Below, piece after piece: positions 1 to 5,862 of a stretch of 6,762 nucleotides of DNA (positions within the stretch are counted from its first letter, which is position 1; each line of letters starts with the position of its first letter). Where the stretch lies: assembly GCA_937890355.1 (NCBI GenBank), contig CALACW010000134.1, positions 1 to 6,762 on the forward strand. Direction: 5' to 3'. Under the pieces are notes generated by a model, which saw only the letters and a list, made by a program, of their open reading frames with translations, did no database searches and was not told the origin of the DNA. A program made the translations under genes and the position numbers. The stretch comes from CALACW01 sp002431305. GTDB lineage: Bacteria; Bacillota; Clostridia; Oscillospirales; Acutalibacteraceae.

Positions 1-1359
1 ATTGCGAACCTCTCGGCTTCGGATGAAACAATCGGCAAGGACGACTATCGCAGAACGCTTATTTCATCAACAAGCGCGCGTCTGCTCTCGGGATATATCT
101 ACGCCTCCGCGGGCGCGGACGAATCAACGCAGGACATGGTATACTCGGCACACTGTATTATTGCGGAGAACGGCGTTATATTAAACGAAAATAAGCCTTT
201 TGAAAATAAAAAAATGACCGTTTCGGAAATAGACGTGTCAAGACTAATTTCCGAACGTGAAAAGAATACGTCATTCACTCCCGCCGGTGAAGAATTTACA
301 AAAGTTTATTTCAGTCAGGAAATGAAAGAAACTCCCCTCACCCGTTTTTATGCAAGAAACCCGTTCGTACCCGATTCTAAATCAGACCTCGAAAAACGCG
401 CCGGGGCAATTCTTGCCATTCAGTCGTACGGACTGAGAAAAAGAATTAAACATACCAACGCTTCATGCGTTGTATTAGGCATTTCGGGAGGGCTCGATTC
501 TACACTCGCGCTCATTGTTGCAGTAAAAGCCATGGATTTGTTAAACCGCCCGCATTCAGATATAATTGCCGTTACAATGCCGTGTTTCGGCACGACAAAG
601 AGGACAAAAAGCAACGCCGTGAAACTGTGCGAAGAATACGGCGTTACACTTAAAGAGGTTAATATTACAAAAGCCGTAAAACAGCATTTTGCAGACATCG
701 GACAGGATGAAAATAAATTTGACGTTACGTTTGAAAACTCGCAGGCGCGCGAACGTACGCAGGTTATTATGGATATAGCTAATAAAAACGGCGGATTCGT
801 AATCGGAACGGGCGATTTGTCGGAGCTTGCGCTCGGCTGGGCAACATACAACGGCGACCATATGTCGATGTATGCGGTAAATTCCTCGGTTCCGAAAACT
901 CTCGTAAGGTATATCGTGAGATACGAGGCGGGCAAAAGCAAAAAGGAACTTGCCGACATTCTGTATGACATACTCGACACACCCGTTTCGCCCGAACTTC
1001 TGCCGGTTGACAAGGACGGCAACATGACTCAGAAAACGGAAGACCTAGTAGGTCCCTATGAGCTTCACGACTTTTTCCTTTATCATACGCTCAGATTCGG
1101 CTCGGCACCGTCCAAGATATTCAGACTCGCACGTTACGTCTATTCGGACACATACGACGATAAAACGATTCTTTACTGGCTGAGAACGTTTACCAGACGG
1201 TTTTTCAACCAGCAGTTCAAACGCTCGTGCATGCCCGACGGTGTAAAAGTCGGTTCGGTTACCCTCTCCCCGCGCGGAGACTGGAGAATGCCGTCCGACG
1301 CGTCGTCAAGAATATGGCTCGACGAAATAAGTGAACTTGAAAAAGAATATTTATCATAA
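1..1359 (+). CDS. nadE: Glutamine-dependent NAD(+) synthetase, C-terminal 452 residues (5' truncated by window edge)
   Basis: The enzyme amidates nicotinic acid adenine dinucleotide to NAD+ using ATP, with ammonia released from glutamine by an N-terminal nitrilase-like domain; it acts in the cytoplasm. The reading frame is open from base 1, so the start lies outside the window. Residues 1-70 visible here are the end of the glutaminase domain: the NLSAS stretch, then a TSARLLSGYIYASAG segment and ENGVIL, all typical of bacterial two-domain NadE. The glutaminase catalytic Cys should lie just upstream and cannot be checked. The synthetase domain follows from about residue 120, with the ATP pyrophosphatase loop SGGLDS at bases 484-501 and the GTGDLSELALGWATYNGD block near base 805. 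Family members are usually around 640 residues, so roughly 190 are missing. The gene ends at a TAA at 1357-1359 and faces the large minus-strand gene. No regulation can be judged because the promoter is outside the window. Confidence 0.96.
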   Translation: MANLSASDETIGKDDYRRTLISSTSARLLSGYIYASAGADESTQDMVYSAHCIIAENGVILNENKPFENKKMTVSEIDVSRLISEREKNTSFTPAGEEFTKVYFSQEMKETPLTRFYARNPFVPDSKSDLEKRAGAILAIQSYGLRKRIKHTNASCVVLGISGGLDSTLALIVAVKAMDLLNRPHSDIIAVTMPCFGTTKRTKSNAVKLCEEYGVTLKEVNITKAVKQHFADIGQDENKFDVTFENSQARERTQVIMDIANKNGGFVIGTGDLSELALGWATYNGDHMSMYAVNSSVPKTLVRYIVRYEAGKSKKELADILYDILDTPVSPELLPVDKDGNMTQKTEDLVGPYELHDFFLYHTLRFGSAPSKIFRLARYVYSDTYDDKTILYWLRTFTRRFFNQQFKRSCMPDGVKVGSVTLSPRGDWRMPSDASSRIWLDEISELEKEYLS

Positions 1360-1384
1360 AATTCAGTAATGATAAAATATATTG

Positions 1385-1401
1385 TTCAATAATATATTGA
1401 A
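1385..1401. repeat. 7-bp perfect inverted repeat just after nadE
   Basis: TTCAATA and TATTGAA flank a 3-base loop, 26 bases after the nadE stop. The arms are all A/T except one C-G pair, so the hairpin would be weak. It lies immediately before the strong GC hairpin and may simply be part of the A/T-rich end region. No function is claimed. Confidence 0.5.
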
Positions 1402-1408
1402 ATAATTA

Positions 1409-1440
1409 CACCCCCGAAGTTTTCCGCTTCGGGGGTGATT
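1409..1440 (+). terminator. Strong GC hairpin, probable terminator of nadE
   Basis: CACCCCCGAAG (1409-1419) pairs perfectly with CTTCGGGGGTG (1427-1437) around a 7-base loop. It lies 49 bases after the nadE stop, between two convergent genes. The downstream plus-strand run is only ATTTGAT, so it lacks a classic U-tract. On the minus strand the hairpin is followed by TAATTATTT, also imperfect. The location and the 11-bp GC-rich stem support a transcript end, perhaps used from both sides. Confidence 0.72.
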
Positions 1441-1479
1441 TGATGTAGGATTATTATTTAATCAGATTATCCTATTTAC

Positions 1480-1512
1480 AAAAAAAAGTCTTGCGGCGTA
1501 TCTAAGTACCGC
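1480..1512 (-). terminator. Candidate intrinsic terminator of the large vWA gene
   Basis: Read on the minus strand, a short hairpin (GCGGTA at 1512-1507 against TA-CG-CCGC at 1500-1493, with a two-base bulge) precedes a run of eight T (1487-1480). Five bases (AAGAC) separate the stem from the T-run, and the stem is short, so the call is tentative. It lies about 90 bases after the TAA of the large gene. If it fails, the stronger hairpin at 1409-1437 is the next barrier. Confidence 0.35.
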
Positions 1513-1602
1513 GCGGTTAGTTACAACAAAAACCGTCTTATAATCATCAATAATCATACAAAAATTTTTCATATTCTTATATGACCGTTATTTAATTGTA
1601 TA

Positions 1603-3012
1603 CTATAAACCCAATTTACTATAATCCCAATTCGAATCAAAATCATTCGGATAGTGCGGTAATTCTTTTGAGACATTAAGATTTAAACGTTCAGCACAAT
1701 TATATACAGAATCAATTATATTATTAATAAGGTTTTCATAATCTTCTTTTGACATATGTTCTATCCAAAAACTAATCATATGTGAAATTGACCATTTTAA
1801 CATATAATCGCATATACTGTCTTCTCCTACAATTCGACTTTGTGCCAATTGAGTCAAATACAAGTTCAATTTATCACCATCGTTAACGTCGAATGAATAC
1901 CATATTCCATTATTTTCATACAATCCTGACAGAAAATAATTGCAACCGCTTGTTATCGCATATATAGCCTGCGACTTAACTAGAGATTTTGCATATTCAG
2001 TAATCCCTGTCAATGAAAGACTAATTTTAACAACATCGACAACCATTTTTGCTACCTTTACATAAGGACAAAAATCACCAACAATTGTAATAGCTATATT
2101 TATAAATGCCTTTGCTGATGTTTCACCGATTGCACTATTTAACTGTCTGTAATATTCAGAATCTGATTTATCAAGAACAATTTTTGCAATATCCCCTGCC
2201 GCAACTCTTGTATAATCATTATCTGCGTTATTTGAAACATATTCAATTAATTCAATATACTCATTAAAAGCTTCACTGTTTGCCTGTAATTTTCCGTAAA
2301 GGTTTGTTAAGTCAGCAACATCTGTTACAAGACCGACAGCATCCGTAGCAACACTGAGCACTGTTCCGACGGAAACATCTCCTGTAGGACGTTTTCCAAG
2401 CCATGTTTGATATTTTCTCGAAAATGTATTTATTTTATCTCCGAGATCTAATCTAACATTTCCTAAAGCGGAAATCATAGAGGTTGTCGTAGAAACTACA
2501 GATATAGTTCCGCTTATTTTATCGGCAATATCAGGTTTTGACAACACATCGCTTAACAAATCATTGACAACGCTCAAATCTTTTTTTAAAGTATCAACAC
2601 CCTTAACAGATTTCAGAACACCATCATAATCCTTTTTATTGTATAAACTAAGCGCTTCTTTATGTAAATTATTATATCGGGTAACTTGCCCTTTAACTAC
2701 ATCATCATACGACGCTAAGTCTGTCCCGAGATCCAAACAATCTTTTCCTATCTTTACAAAATCAACTATTGTCTCAATTACTTTCCACGCTTGTTCTCGC
2801 TTTGCTAACTGTTCACGCAATGTCGCTGCTGAAGAAATACTGTCGTCAGATGCATAGTCATAAAAGTAATTTATGAAAGTCTCTTTACTTTCATTTGTTT
2901 TTTGCCAATCAAAAAGTCCTACAATGCTATTTAATATTTGCTTCTGCTTAACCTGCTCGGCGTAAATATATGCAATGTCTGAAGTCAATGTACCAATACT
3001 CGAGCTGCCATA
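1603..3012 (-). other. Unrecognised helical C-terminal region of the large protein (residues 838-1306)
   Basis: About 470 residues with no domain I can name. The sequence reads as long helices rather than beta repeats. It has charged helical stretches (for example REQLAKREQAWKVIETIVDF near 903-922) and several hydrophobic, Gly/Ser/Val/Ala-rich segments. These are about 1003-1021 (ISGTISVVSTTTSMISAL), 1049-1070 (VSVGTVLSVATDAVGLVTDV) and 1139-1174 (around INIAITIVGDF and VAKMVVDVVKISLSL). It contains most of the protein's late cysteines (929, 1152, 1194, 1238, 1276). Alternatives are a pore-forming or membrane-inserting helical bundle, a binding domain for a host or cell-wall ligand, or a structural stalk. 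None is established. Confidence 0.6.
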
Positions 3013-5523
3013 TTTTGTATACTTCATCGGATTTGTATTGTATTTCTTCACTTCAACATAATCACCAATGTTGTCTCCGTCTGAATCTGAAACCAAAGGA
3101 TTAGATTTTATTTTTATATACGTATAGCCTTTAGATGACGTTGCTATTTCAATTTCTTCTCCATTTAGAAGTCCGTCTCCATCCCAATCGCCATTAGTTG
3201 TTCCGTATTTGTCAATTACACCAACATAATCATAACTTCCGTTAGAAGGTAATAGTTTTCCTGAATCAATTAGATTAGTATAATAATCACAAATACCGTC
3301 ATTATTCGAATCTGTAACATAATCAATTGTTTCTTGTCTAAGAGAATCGAAACCAGAAATTAAATCAAGATCTTTTTCTGCAAAATAGTATTTTCCGTTT
3401 CCTTTTGCAGCTATTTTATTCAAGAGCTGTGCATTTGCTTCATTGCCCAACCCAATCGTGTATACTTGTATTCCATTAGCAACACAATCATCAATAAAAC
3501 TCATATACTTTGATTCCGAATATGATCCGTCGTCATCACCATCAGTAAGTAAAAACATTATTTTTAAAGATTCATCACTAATATCTTTTATATTCTTAAA
3601 CAAATCAAGAGACTGAGATAATCCTCTGTACATACAAGTACCGCCTGAGGAATCAATCCAATTAACAGCAACCTTTAAAGAATCTTTATCACTTGTAAAA
3701 TCAGAATTAGTTTTTGCATAAGAATCAAAATCTATTATAGATGCCTGATCTTCGTTTGCCATTTTATCTATAAAATTTTTGGTTAATTCTTTTCTTAAAC
3801 CTGACGGATCGTTCCAAGACATACTACCGGAAGAATCAATAATAAATGAAATTAAAAGATCTTTGAACCCCGTTCCATCATCAGTAGGTTTTTTTATATC
3901 TTTATCCCATATTTTATCATATTCTGTTTTGTTGAGTAAAATGTATGTGGAAAAATGCTTTACTGTTGCGGTTACTGTTCCATTTTCAATTTTTTGTTCT
4001 TCCAGTTCCTCGAATTCTCCTGTTTCTTCGTTCACATAATAAATCCTAGGTTGAAAATCATCACCAACGGTTCCTATAGATTCATCATATTTAAATGAAA
4101 TTTTTGCAGAAATAAATTTGCCTTCTGTCGAGAAATCATAAGCAGAACCAATACTACCGGGAATTTGATTTGACAAAAGACCATTTTCAGCCTGAGTTGC
4201 CTCTCTTATTTCAAGACTTCCAGCACCGGAACTATCCGTAACAACGGTTGCAGATACAGCAACAGGATTATTTTCATTAATTTCACCTATACTGACTGTT
4301 GTATTAAAAACATTTTCTTTCTCAAGCGGGTTTGAATTGTTTTGAACCTCAACTCCATCAATGACTCCATCACCGTCTGAATCGGCATTTAATGGATCTG
4401 TATGATATATATTTATTTCTTCATAGTCTGAGAGATAATCATAATCTGAATCATAATATGCCGGATTCGTTCCTAATTCGGTTTCTTCAGCATTTGTAAG
4501 TCCATCACCATCAGCATCGTCATTACCATCCAATATTCCATCATTATTTGAATCAACCGAAGAAGGATCGGTATTTAACCAATTTAATTCATTATAATCG
4601 CTTACTCCGTCATCATCTGTATCAACTCGTGTAGGATCAGAGCCAAATTGAATTTCAATTGAATCAATAATACCGTCATTATCTGTATCTGTAGTATCAT
4701 TTTCATTATACCACCGTGCATATAATACCATATCATTCTTTATCGGCTCTTCAAAATCAAAAATATCAATTGAACCTACTTTTGTTTTATACCATCCTAT
4801 TATCTGATACCCTTCACGCGCAATGTCCGGATAATTAGCACACTGTCCCGATTTAACAAATTGTGTTTCAGGATTTTTAACTGAGCTATCATTGCAATTT
4901 GCATCAAATGATACAGTGTATTCGTCATCAGAGGCTTCTTCATCACTAACAAAAGCAAAAACATAAGTATGCATATATGTAGGAATTCCGCCGTATGTAA
5001 AATAAACTAAATCACTTGCACAAACAACAGGAGAACCGGGTATCATAGATAAAACCTTATAAACAACAGTAAGAAGTTCTTCCACGATATTTCCGACCTG
5101 ATATATTACACTTGACGCAATACCGGTGGGAACTCTATATGTTGACATAGATTCAGAAAAAGATTCGCCGGAATTCAAAACCGTTTGTCTCAAATCTGTT
5201 CTGTTTTTTATAGTGAAAGACTTATGCGACAGTTTATTTCTCACCATAAAAGTGTCAAGTTTTCTGTTACCTTCATTTGTAACAGTAAGATTTATTTTTA
5301 TCTCGTCTCCATAATAATAATCATCTTTATCGAGCGTTACATCCGCTTTTAGTTTCGTAGGAATCACAAGCGATGAAACAGTATCTCGATAACCCGAATC
5401 TATTTTGTCTACGGTTTGTTTAACATCGTCCATTGAAATTTTTACAGCATTAGCTATAAGACCGAATGAAGACGCAGACAAAAGCATAATAACACTTAAA
5501 AAAATTGAAATAATTTTCTTCAT
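1603..5523 (-). CDS. Large secreted vWA / TSP3-repeat protein with an unrecognised helical C-terminus (1306 aa)
   Basis: The exact function is unknown; it is probably an extracellular adhesion or interaction protein. Visible order: signal peptide 1-26 (KK, hydrophobic core, cleavage after IANA); beta-rich Ig/CARDB-like region about 55-135; InlB B / Flg_new-type repeat about 202-272 ending in VLYARWYNEN; aspartate-rich TSP3-like calcium repeats 279-402; beta module about 404-535 ending in KHFSTYILL; vWA domain about 553-730 with complete MIDAS (DSSGS 563-567, Thr629, Asp661); second calcium-repeat cluster 738-835; helical region 838-1306. No LPXTG, C-terminal membrane anchor, SLH or dockerin pair is seen, so release or non-covalent wall binding is inferred. 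The ATG at 5523 is chosen because it starts the signal peptide and has AGGAAAGGG six bases upstream. The gene has its own promoter and is far more A/T-rich than nadE and alr. Domain calls are by eye; the overall secreted vWA assignment is firm. Confidence 0.9.
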   Translation of the reverse strand: MKKIISIFLSVIMLLSASSFGLIANAVKISMDDVKQTVDKIDSGYRDTVSSLVIPTKLKADVTLDKDDYYYGDEIKINLTVTNEGNRKLDTFMVRNKLSHKSFTIKNRTDLRQTVLNSGESFSESMSTYRVPTGIASSVIYQVGNIVEELLTVVYKVLSMIPGSPVVCASDLVYFTYGGIPTYMHTYVFAFVSDEEASDDEYTVSFDANCNDSSVKNPETQFVKSGQCANYPDIAREGYQIIGWYKTKVGSIDIFDFEEPIKNDMVLYARWYNENDTTDTDNDGIIDSIEIQFGSDPTRVDTDDDGVSDYNELNWLNTDPSSVDSNNDGILDGNDDADGDGLTNAEETELGTNPAYYDSDYDYLSDYEEINIYHTDPLNADSDGDGVIDGVEVQNNSNPLEKENVFNTTVSIGEINENNPVAVSATVVTDSSGAGSLEIREATQAENGLLSNQIPGSIGSAYDFSTEGKFISAKISFKYDESIGTVGDDFQPRIYYVNEETGEFEELEEQKIENGTVTATVKHFSTYILLNKTEYDKIWDKDIKKPTDDGTGFKDLLISFIIDSSGSMSWNDPSGLRKELTKNFIDKMANEDQASIIDFDSYAKTNSDFTSDKDSLKVAVNWIDSSGGTCMYRGLSQSLDLFKNIKDISDESLKIMFLLTDGDDDGSYSESKYMSFIDDCVANGIQVYTIGLGNEANAQLLNKIAAKGNGKYYFAEKDLDLISGFDSLRQETIDYVTDSNNDGICDYYTNLIDSGKLLPSNGSYDYVGVIDKYGTTNGDWDGDGLLNGEEIEIATSSKGYTYIKIKSNPLVSDSDGDNIGDYVEVKKYNTNPMKYTKYGSSSIGTLTSDIAYIYAEQVKQKQILNSIVGLFDWQKTNESKETFINYFYDYASDDSISSAATLREQLAKREQAWKVIETIVDFVKIGKDCLDLGTDLASYDDVVKGQVTRYNNLHKEALSLYNKKDYDGVLKSVKGVDTLKKDLSVVNDLLSDVLSKPDIADKISGTISVVSTTTSMISALGNVRLDLGDKINTFSRKYQTWLGKRPTGDVSVGTVLSVATDAVGLVTDVADLTNLYGKLQANSEAFNEYIELIEYVSNNADNDYTRVAAGDIAKIVLDKSDSEYYRQLNSAIGETSAKAFINIAITIVGDFCPYVKVAKMVVDVVKISLSLTGITEYAKSLVKSQAIYAITSGCNYFLSGLYENNGIWYSFDVNDGDKLNLYLTQLAQSRIVGEDSICDYMLKWSISHMISFWIEHMSKEDYENLINNIIDSVYNCAERLNLNVSKELPHYPNDFDSNWDYSKLGL
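3025..3312 (-). repeat. Second TSP3-like calcium-repeat cluster (residues 738-833)
   Basis: Three DxDxDG-type loops follow the vWA domain directly: DSNNDGICDYYTNLIDSGKL (738-757), DWDGDGLLNGEE (779-790) and DSDGDNIGDYVEV (813-825). The last is followed by a NTNP turn like those in the first cluster. Such loops bind calcium in thrombospondin type 3 and related bacterial surface repeats; calcium binding here is inferred from family knowledge. The cluster separates the vWA domain from the helical C-terminus. Confidence 0.75.
3334..3867 (-). other. vWA domain with intact MIDAS (residues about 553-730)
   Basis: The fold starts with the beta strand LLISFIIDSSGSM, where DSSGS (563-567) is the first MIDAS motif. 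The second MIDAS residue is Thr629 in SSGGTCMYRGL and the third is Asp661 in FLLTDGDDD. The domain continues through IQVYTIGLG (685-693) to the KYYFAEKD strand (711-718). All metal-coordinating positions are present, so divalent-cation-dependent ligand binding is plausible. The ligand is not indicated by the sequence. Confidence 0.93.
3919..4314 (-). other. Beta module ending in an HFS tripeptide (residues about 404-535)
   Basis: The segment lies between the first calcium-repeat cluster and the vWA domain and is predicted by eye to be beta-rich (alternating strands such as VAVSATVVT, AKISFKY, PRIYYVNEETGEF, TVTATVKHFSTYILL). His523-Phe524-Ser525 is encoded at 3957-3949. In ZU5-type domains of PIDD and in Nup98, an HFS site undergoes self-cleavage between Phe and Ser. 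The resemblance here is limited to the tripeptide and its place at the end of a beta module before the next domain, so cleavage is only a hypothesis. Confidence 0.5.
4324..4698 (-). repeat. First TSP3-like calcium-repeat cluster (residues 276-400)
   Basis: Six aspartate-rich loops recur every 20-23 residues, most ending in a turn such as SDP, NTDP, TNP or SNP. The loop starts are Asp279, Asp301, Asp324, Ala337 (ADGDG), Asp358 and Asp381. The third repeat is short and runs straight into the fourth. The fifth (DSDYDYLSDYEE) has Tyr in place of the usual Gly. The pattern matches thrombospondin type 3-like repeats of secreted Firmicute and Bacteroidota proteins. It probably forms a calcium-stiffened rod. 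Confidence 0.85.
4705..4920 (-). other. InlB B-repeat / Flg_new-like domain (residues about 202-273)
   Basis: The segment reads YTVSFDANC, then a QFVKSGQCANYPDIAREGYQ stretch, IIGWYKT, and finally MVLYARWYNEN. The order strand, P-x-I/P-REGY, GWY and LYARW is the signature of the Listeria-Bacteroides repeat (InlB B-repeat). It is a small beta-grasp-like module common in secreted and surface proteins of Firmicutes. Only one copy is present. The two cysteines (210 and 228) are not part of the usual signature and could pair. Confidence 0.85.
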
Positions 5524-5529
5524 TAAATA

Positions 5530-5538
5530 CCCTTTCCT
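5530..5538 (-). promoter_or_regulatory. Ribosome binding site of the large vWA gene
   Basis: The minus strand reads AGGAAAGGG, then six bases (TATTTA), then ATG at 5523. The spacing supports the chosen start, which also begins a clear signal peptide. Confidence 0.75.
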
Positions 5539-5575
5539 TTCATACTTTCAATCAGAAATTTTAAGATAATAATTT

Positions 5576-5614
5576 TTAAGACGAATCCAACAAACAAATA
5601 AAAAACATTTGCAT
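5576..5614 (-). CDS. Possible 12-residue leader ORF (MQMFFICLLDSS)
   Basis: This short ORF lies in the 5' leader of the large gene, between its promoter and its RBS. It starts at ATG 5614-5612 and ends at TAA 5578-5576, 52 bases before the large gene's ATG. A run of seven A and six G (5633-5621) ends six bases before the start, giving a very strong Shine-Dalgarno. A second in-frame ATG is codon 3. The peptide is hydrophobic and has no run of one amino acid that would suggest classical attenuation. It could control access to the downstream RBS, be a small membrane peptide, or be chance. No homology is recognised. Confidence 0.3.
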   Translation of the reverse strand: MQMFFICLLDSS

Positions 5615-5620
5615 ACAATA

Positions 5621-5633
5621 CCCCCCTTTTTTT
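5621..5633 (-). promoter_or_regulatory. A7G6 homopolymer tract / strong Shine-Dalgarno in the 5' leader
   Basis: On the minus strand the leader holds AAAAAAAGGGGGG followed by TATTGT and ATG. The G-run can pair with the anti-Shine-Dalgarno CCUCC (with a G-U wobble) at ideal spacing to the leader ORF. Adjacent homopolymers of this kind are also prone to slipped-strand length change. Both readings are inference. Confidence 0.5.
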
Positions 5634-5677
5634 GACATTAATATTTGTTCTTAGATAAAAACCGCTTTTATATTGCA

Positions 5678-5706
5678 AGTATACTACACAAAATTTCCTT
5701 TTTCAA
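5678..5706 (-). promoter_or_regulatory. Sigma-A type promoter of the large vWA gene
   Basis: On the minus strand TTGAAA (5706-5701) is followed by a 17-bp spacer and TATACT (5683-5678), each one base from the consensus TTGACA and TATAAT. Transcription should start near 5671, giving a leader of about 147 nt before the ATG at 5523. The promoter lies downstream of both terminators that follow alr, so the large gene appears to be transcribed on its own. Confidence 0.85.
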
Positions 5707-5720
5707 GCAATTTTCCAAAT

Positions 5721-5755
5721 TCGGTATGAAATACAAAAAATCGGCTTGAAATACA
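5721..5755. repeat. Tandem direct repeat TCGGNNTGAAATACA, 20-bp period, upstream of the promoter
   Basis: Copies at 5721-5735 (TCGGTATGAAATACA) and 5741-5755 (TCGGCTTGAAATACA) match at 13 of 15 bases. Each is preceded by AAA plus one base. They start 15 bp upstream of the -35 box of the large gene, on the same face of the helix (about two turns apart). This is the layout expected of an activator or repressor site, though the second copy also forms part of a terminator hairpin. Confidence 0.5.
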
Positions 5756-5766
5756 TTTTCCAAGCC
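5735..5766 (-). terminator. Second, bidirectional-looking intrinsic terminator after alr
   Basis: On the minus strand GGCTTG (5766-5761) pairs with CAAGCC (5748-5743). The stem extends by one G-T and two A-T pairs, and GATTTTTT follows. On the plus strand the same stem is followed by TTTTT (5767-5771). It sits just downstream of the first alr terminator and could catch read-through in either direction. Confidence 0.7.
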
Positions 5767-5776
5767 TTTTTATTGC

Positions 5777-5818
5777 AAAAAAAACCTCTCGCTGACTTCA
5801 TTTTCAGTCTGCGAGAGG
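5777..5818 (-). terminator. Strong intrinsic terminator of alr
   Basis: On the minus strand CCTCTCGC (5818-5811) pairs with GCGAGAGG (5792-5785). An inner GACT/AGTC stem is separated by one A-A mismatch, and a run of eight T (5784-5777) follows. It lies 45 bases after the alr stop codon and is a textbook Rho-independent terminator. Confidence 0.93.
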
Positions 5819-5862
5819 CGAATTTCTATTATATTATTCTATTTGTAAATTATTTTCATCTG

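Noticed and set aside
420..1025. 201-codon minus-strand open frame inside nadE
   Set aside because: It lies fully antisense to strongly conserved NadE motifs (SGGLDS, GTGDLSELALGW), has no RBS or recognisable protein, and is a shadow of the real frame.
1441..1602. Small gene or RNA in the region after the GC hairpin
   Set aside because: No frame with an RBS and no tRNA-like or other structured RNA pattern is visible; only a T-run candidate terminator for the large gene can be supported.
3025..4698. Dockerin domain in the aspartate-rich repeats
   Set aside because: A dockerin has two paired 22-residue F-hand repeats with conserved Ser/Thr recognition residues, usually at a terminus. Here there are nine loops with NTDP/SNP turns, which fit TSP3-like repeats.
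2639..5314. Plus-strand frames of 62-86 codons inside the large gene
   Set aside because: They are antisense to clear domain-coding sequence, lack ribosome binding sites, and show no recognisable protein.
5524..5671. Riboswitch (for example cyclic di-GMP) in the long 5' leader
   Set aside because: I find none of the conserved core sequences of a c-di-GMP or other common riboswitch, and the leader is A/T-rich with only weak pairing.
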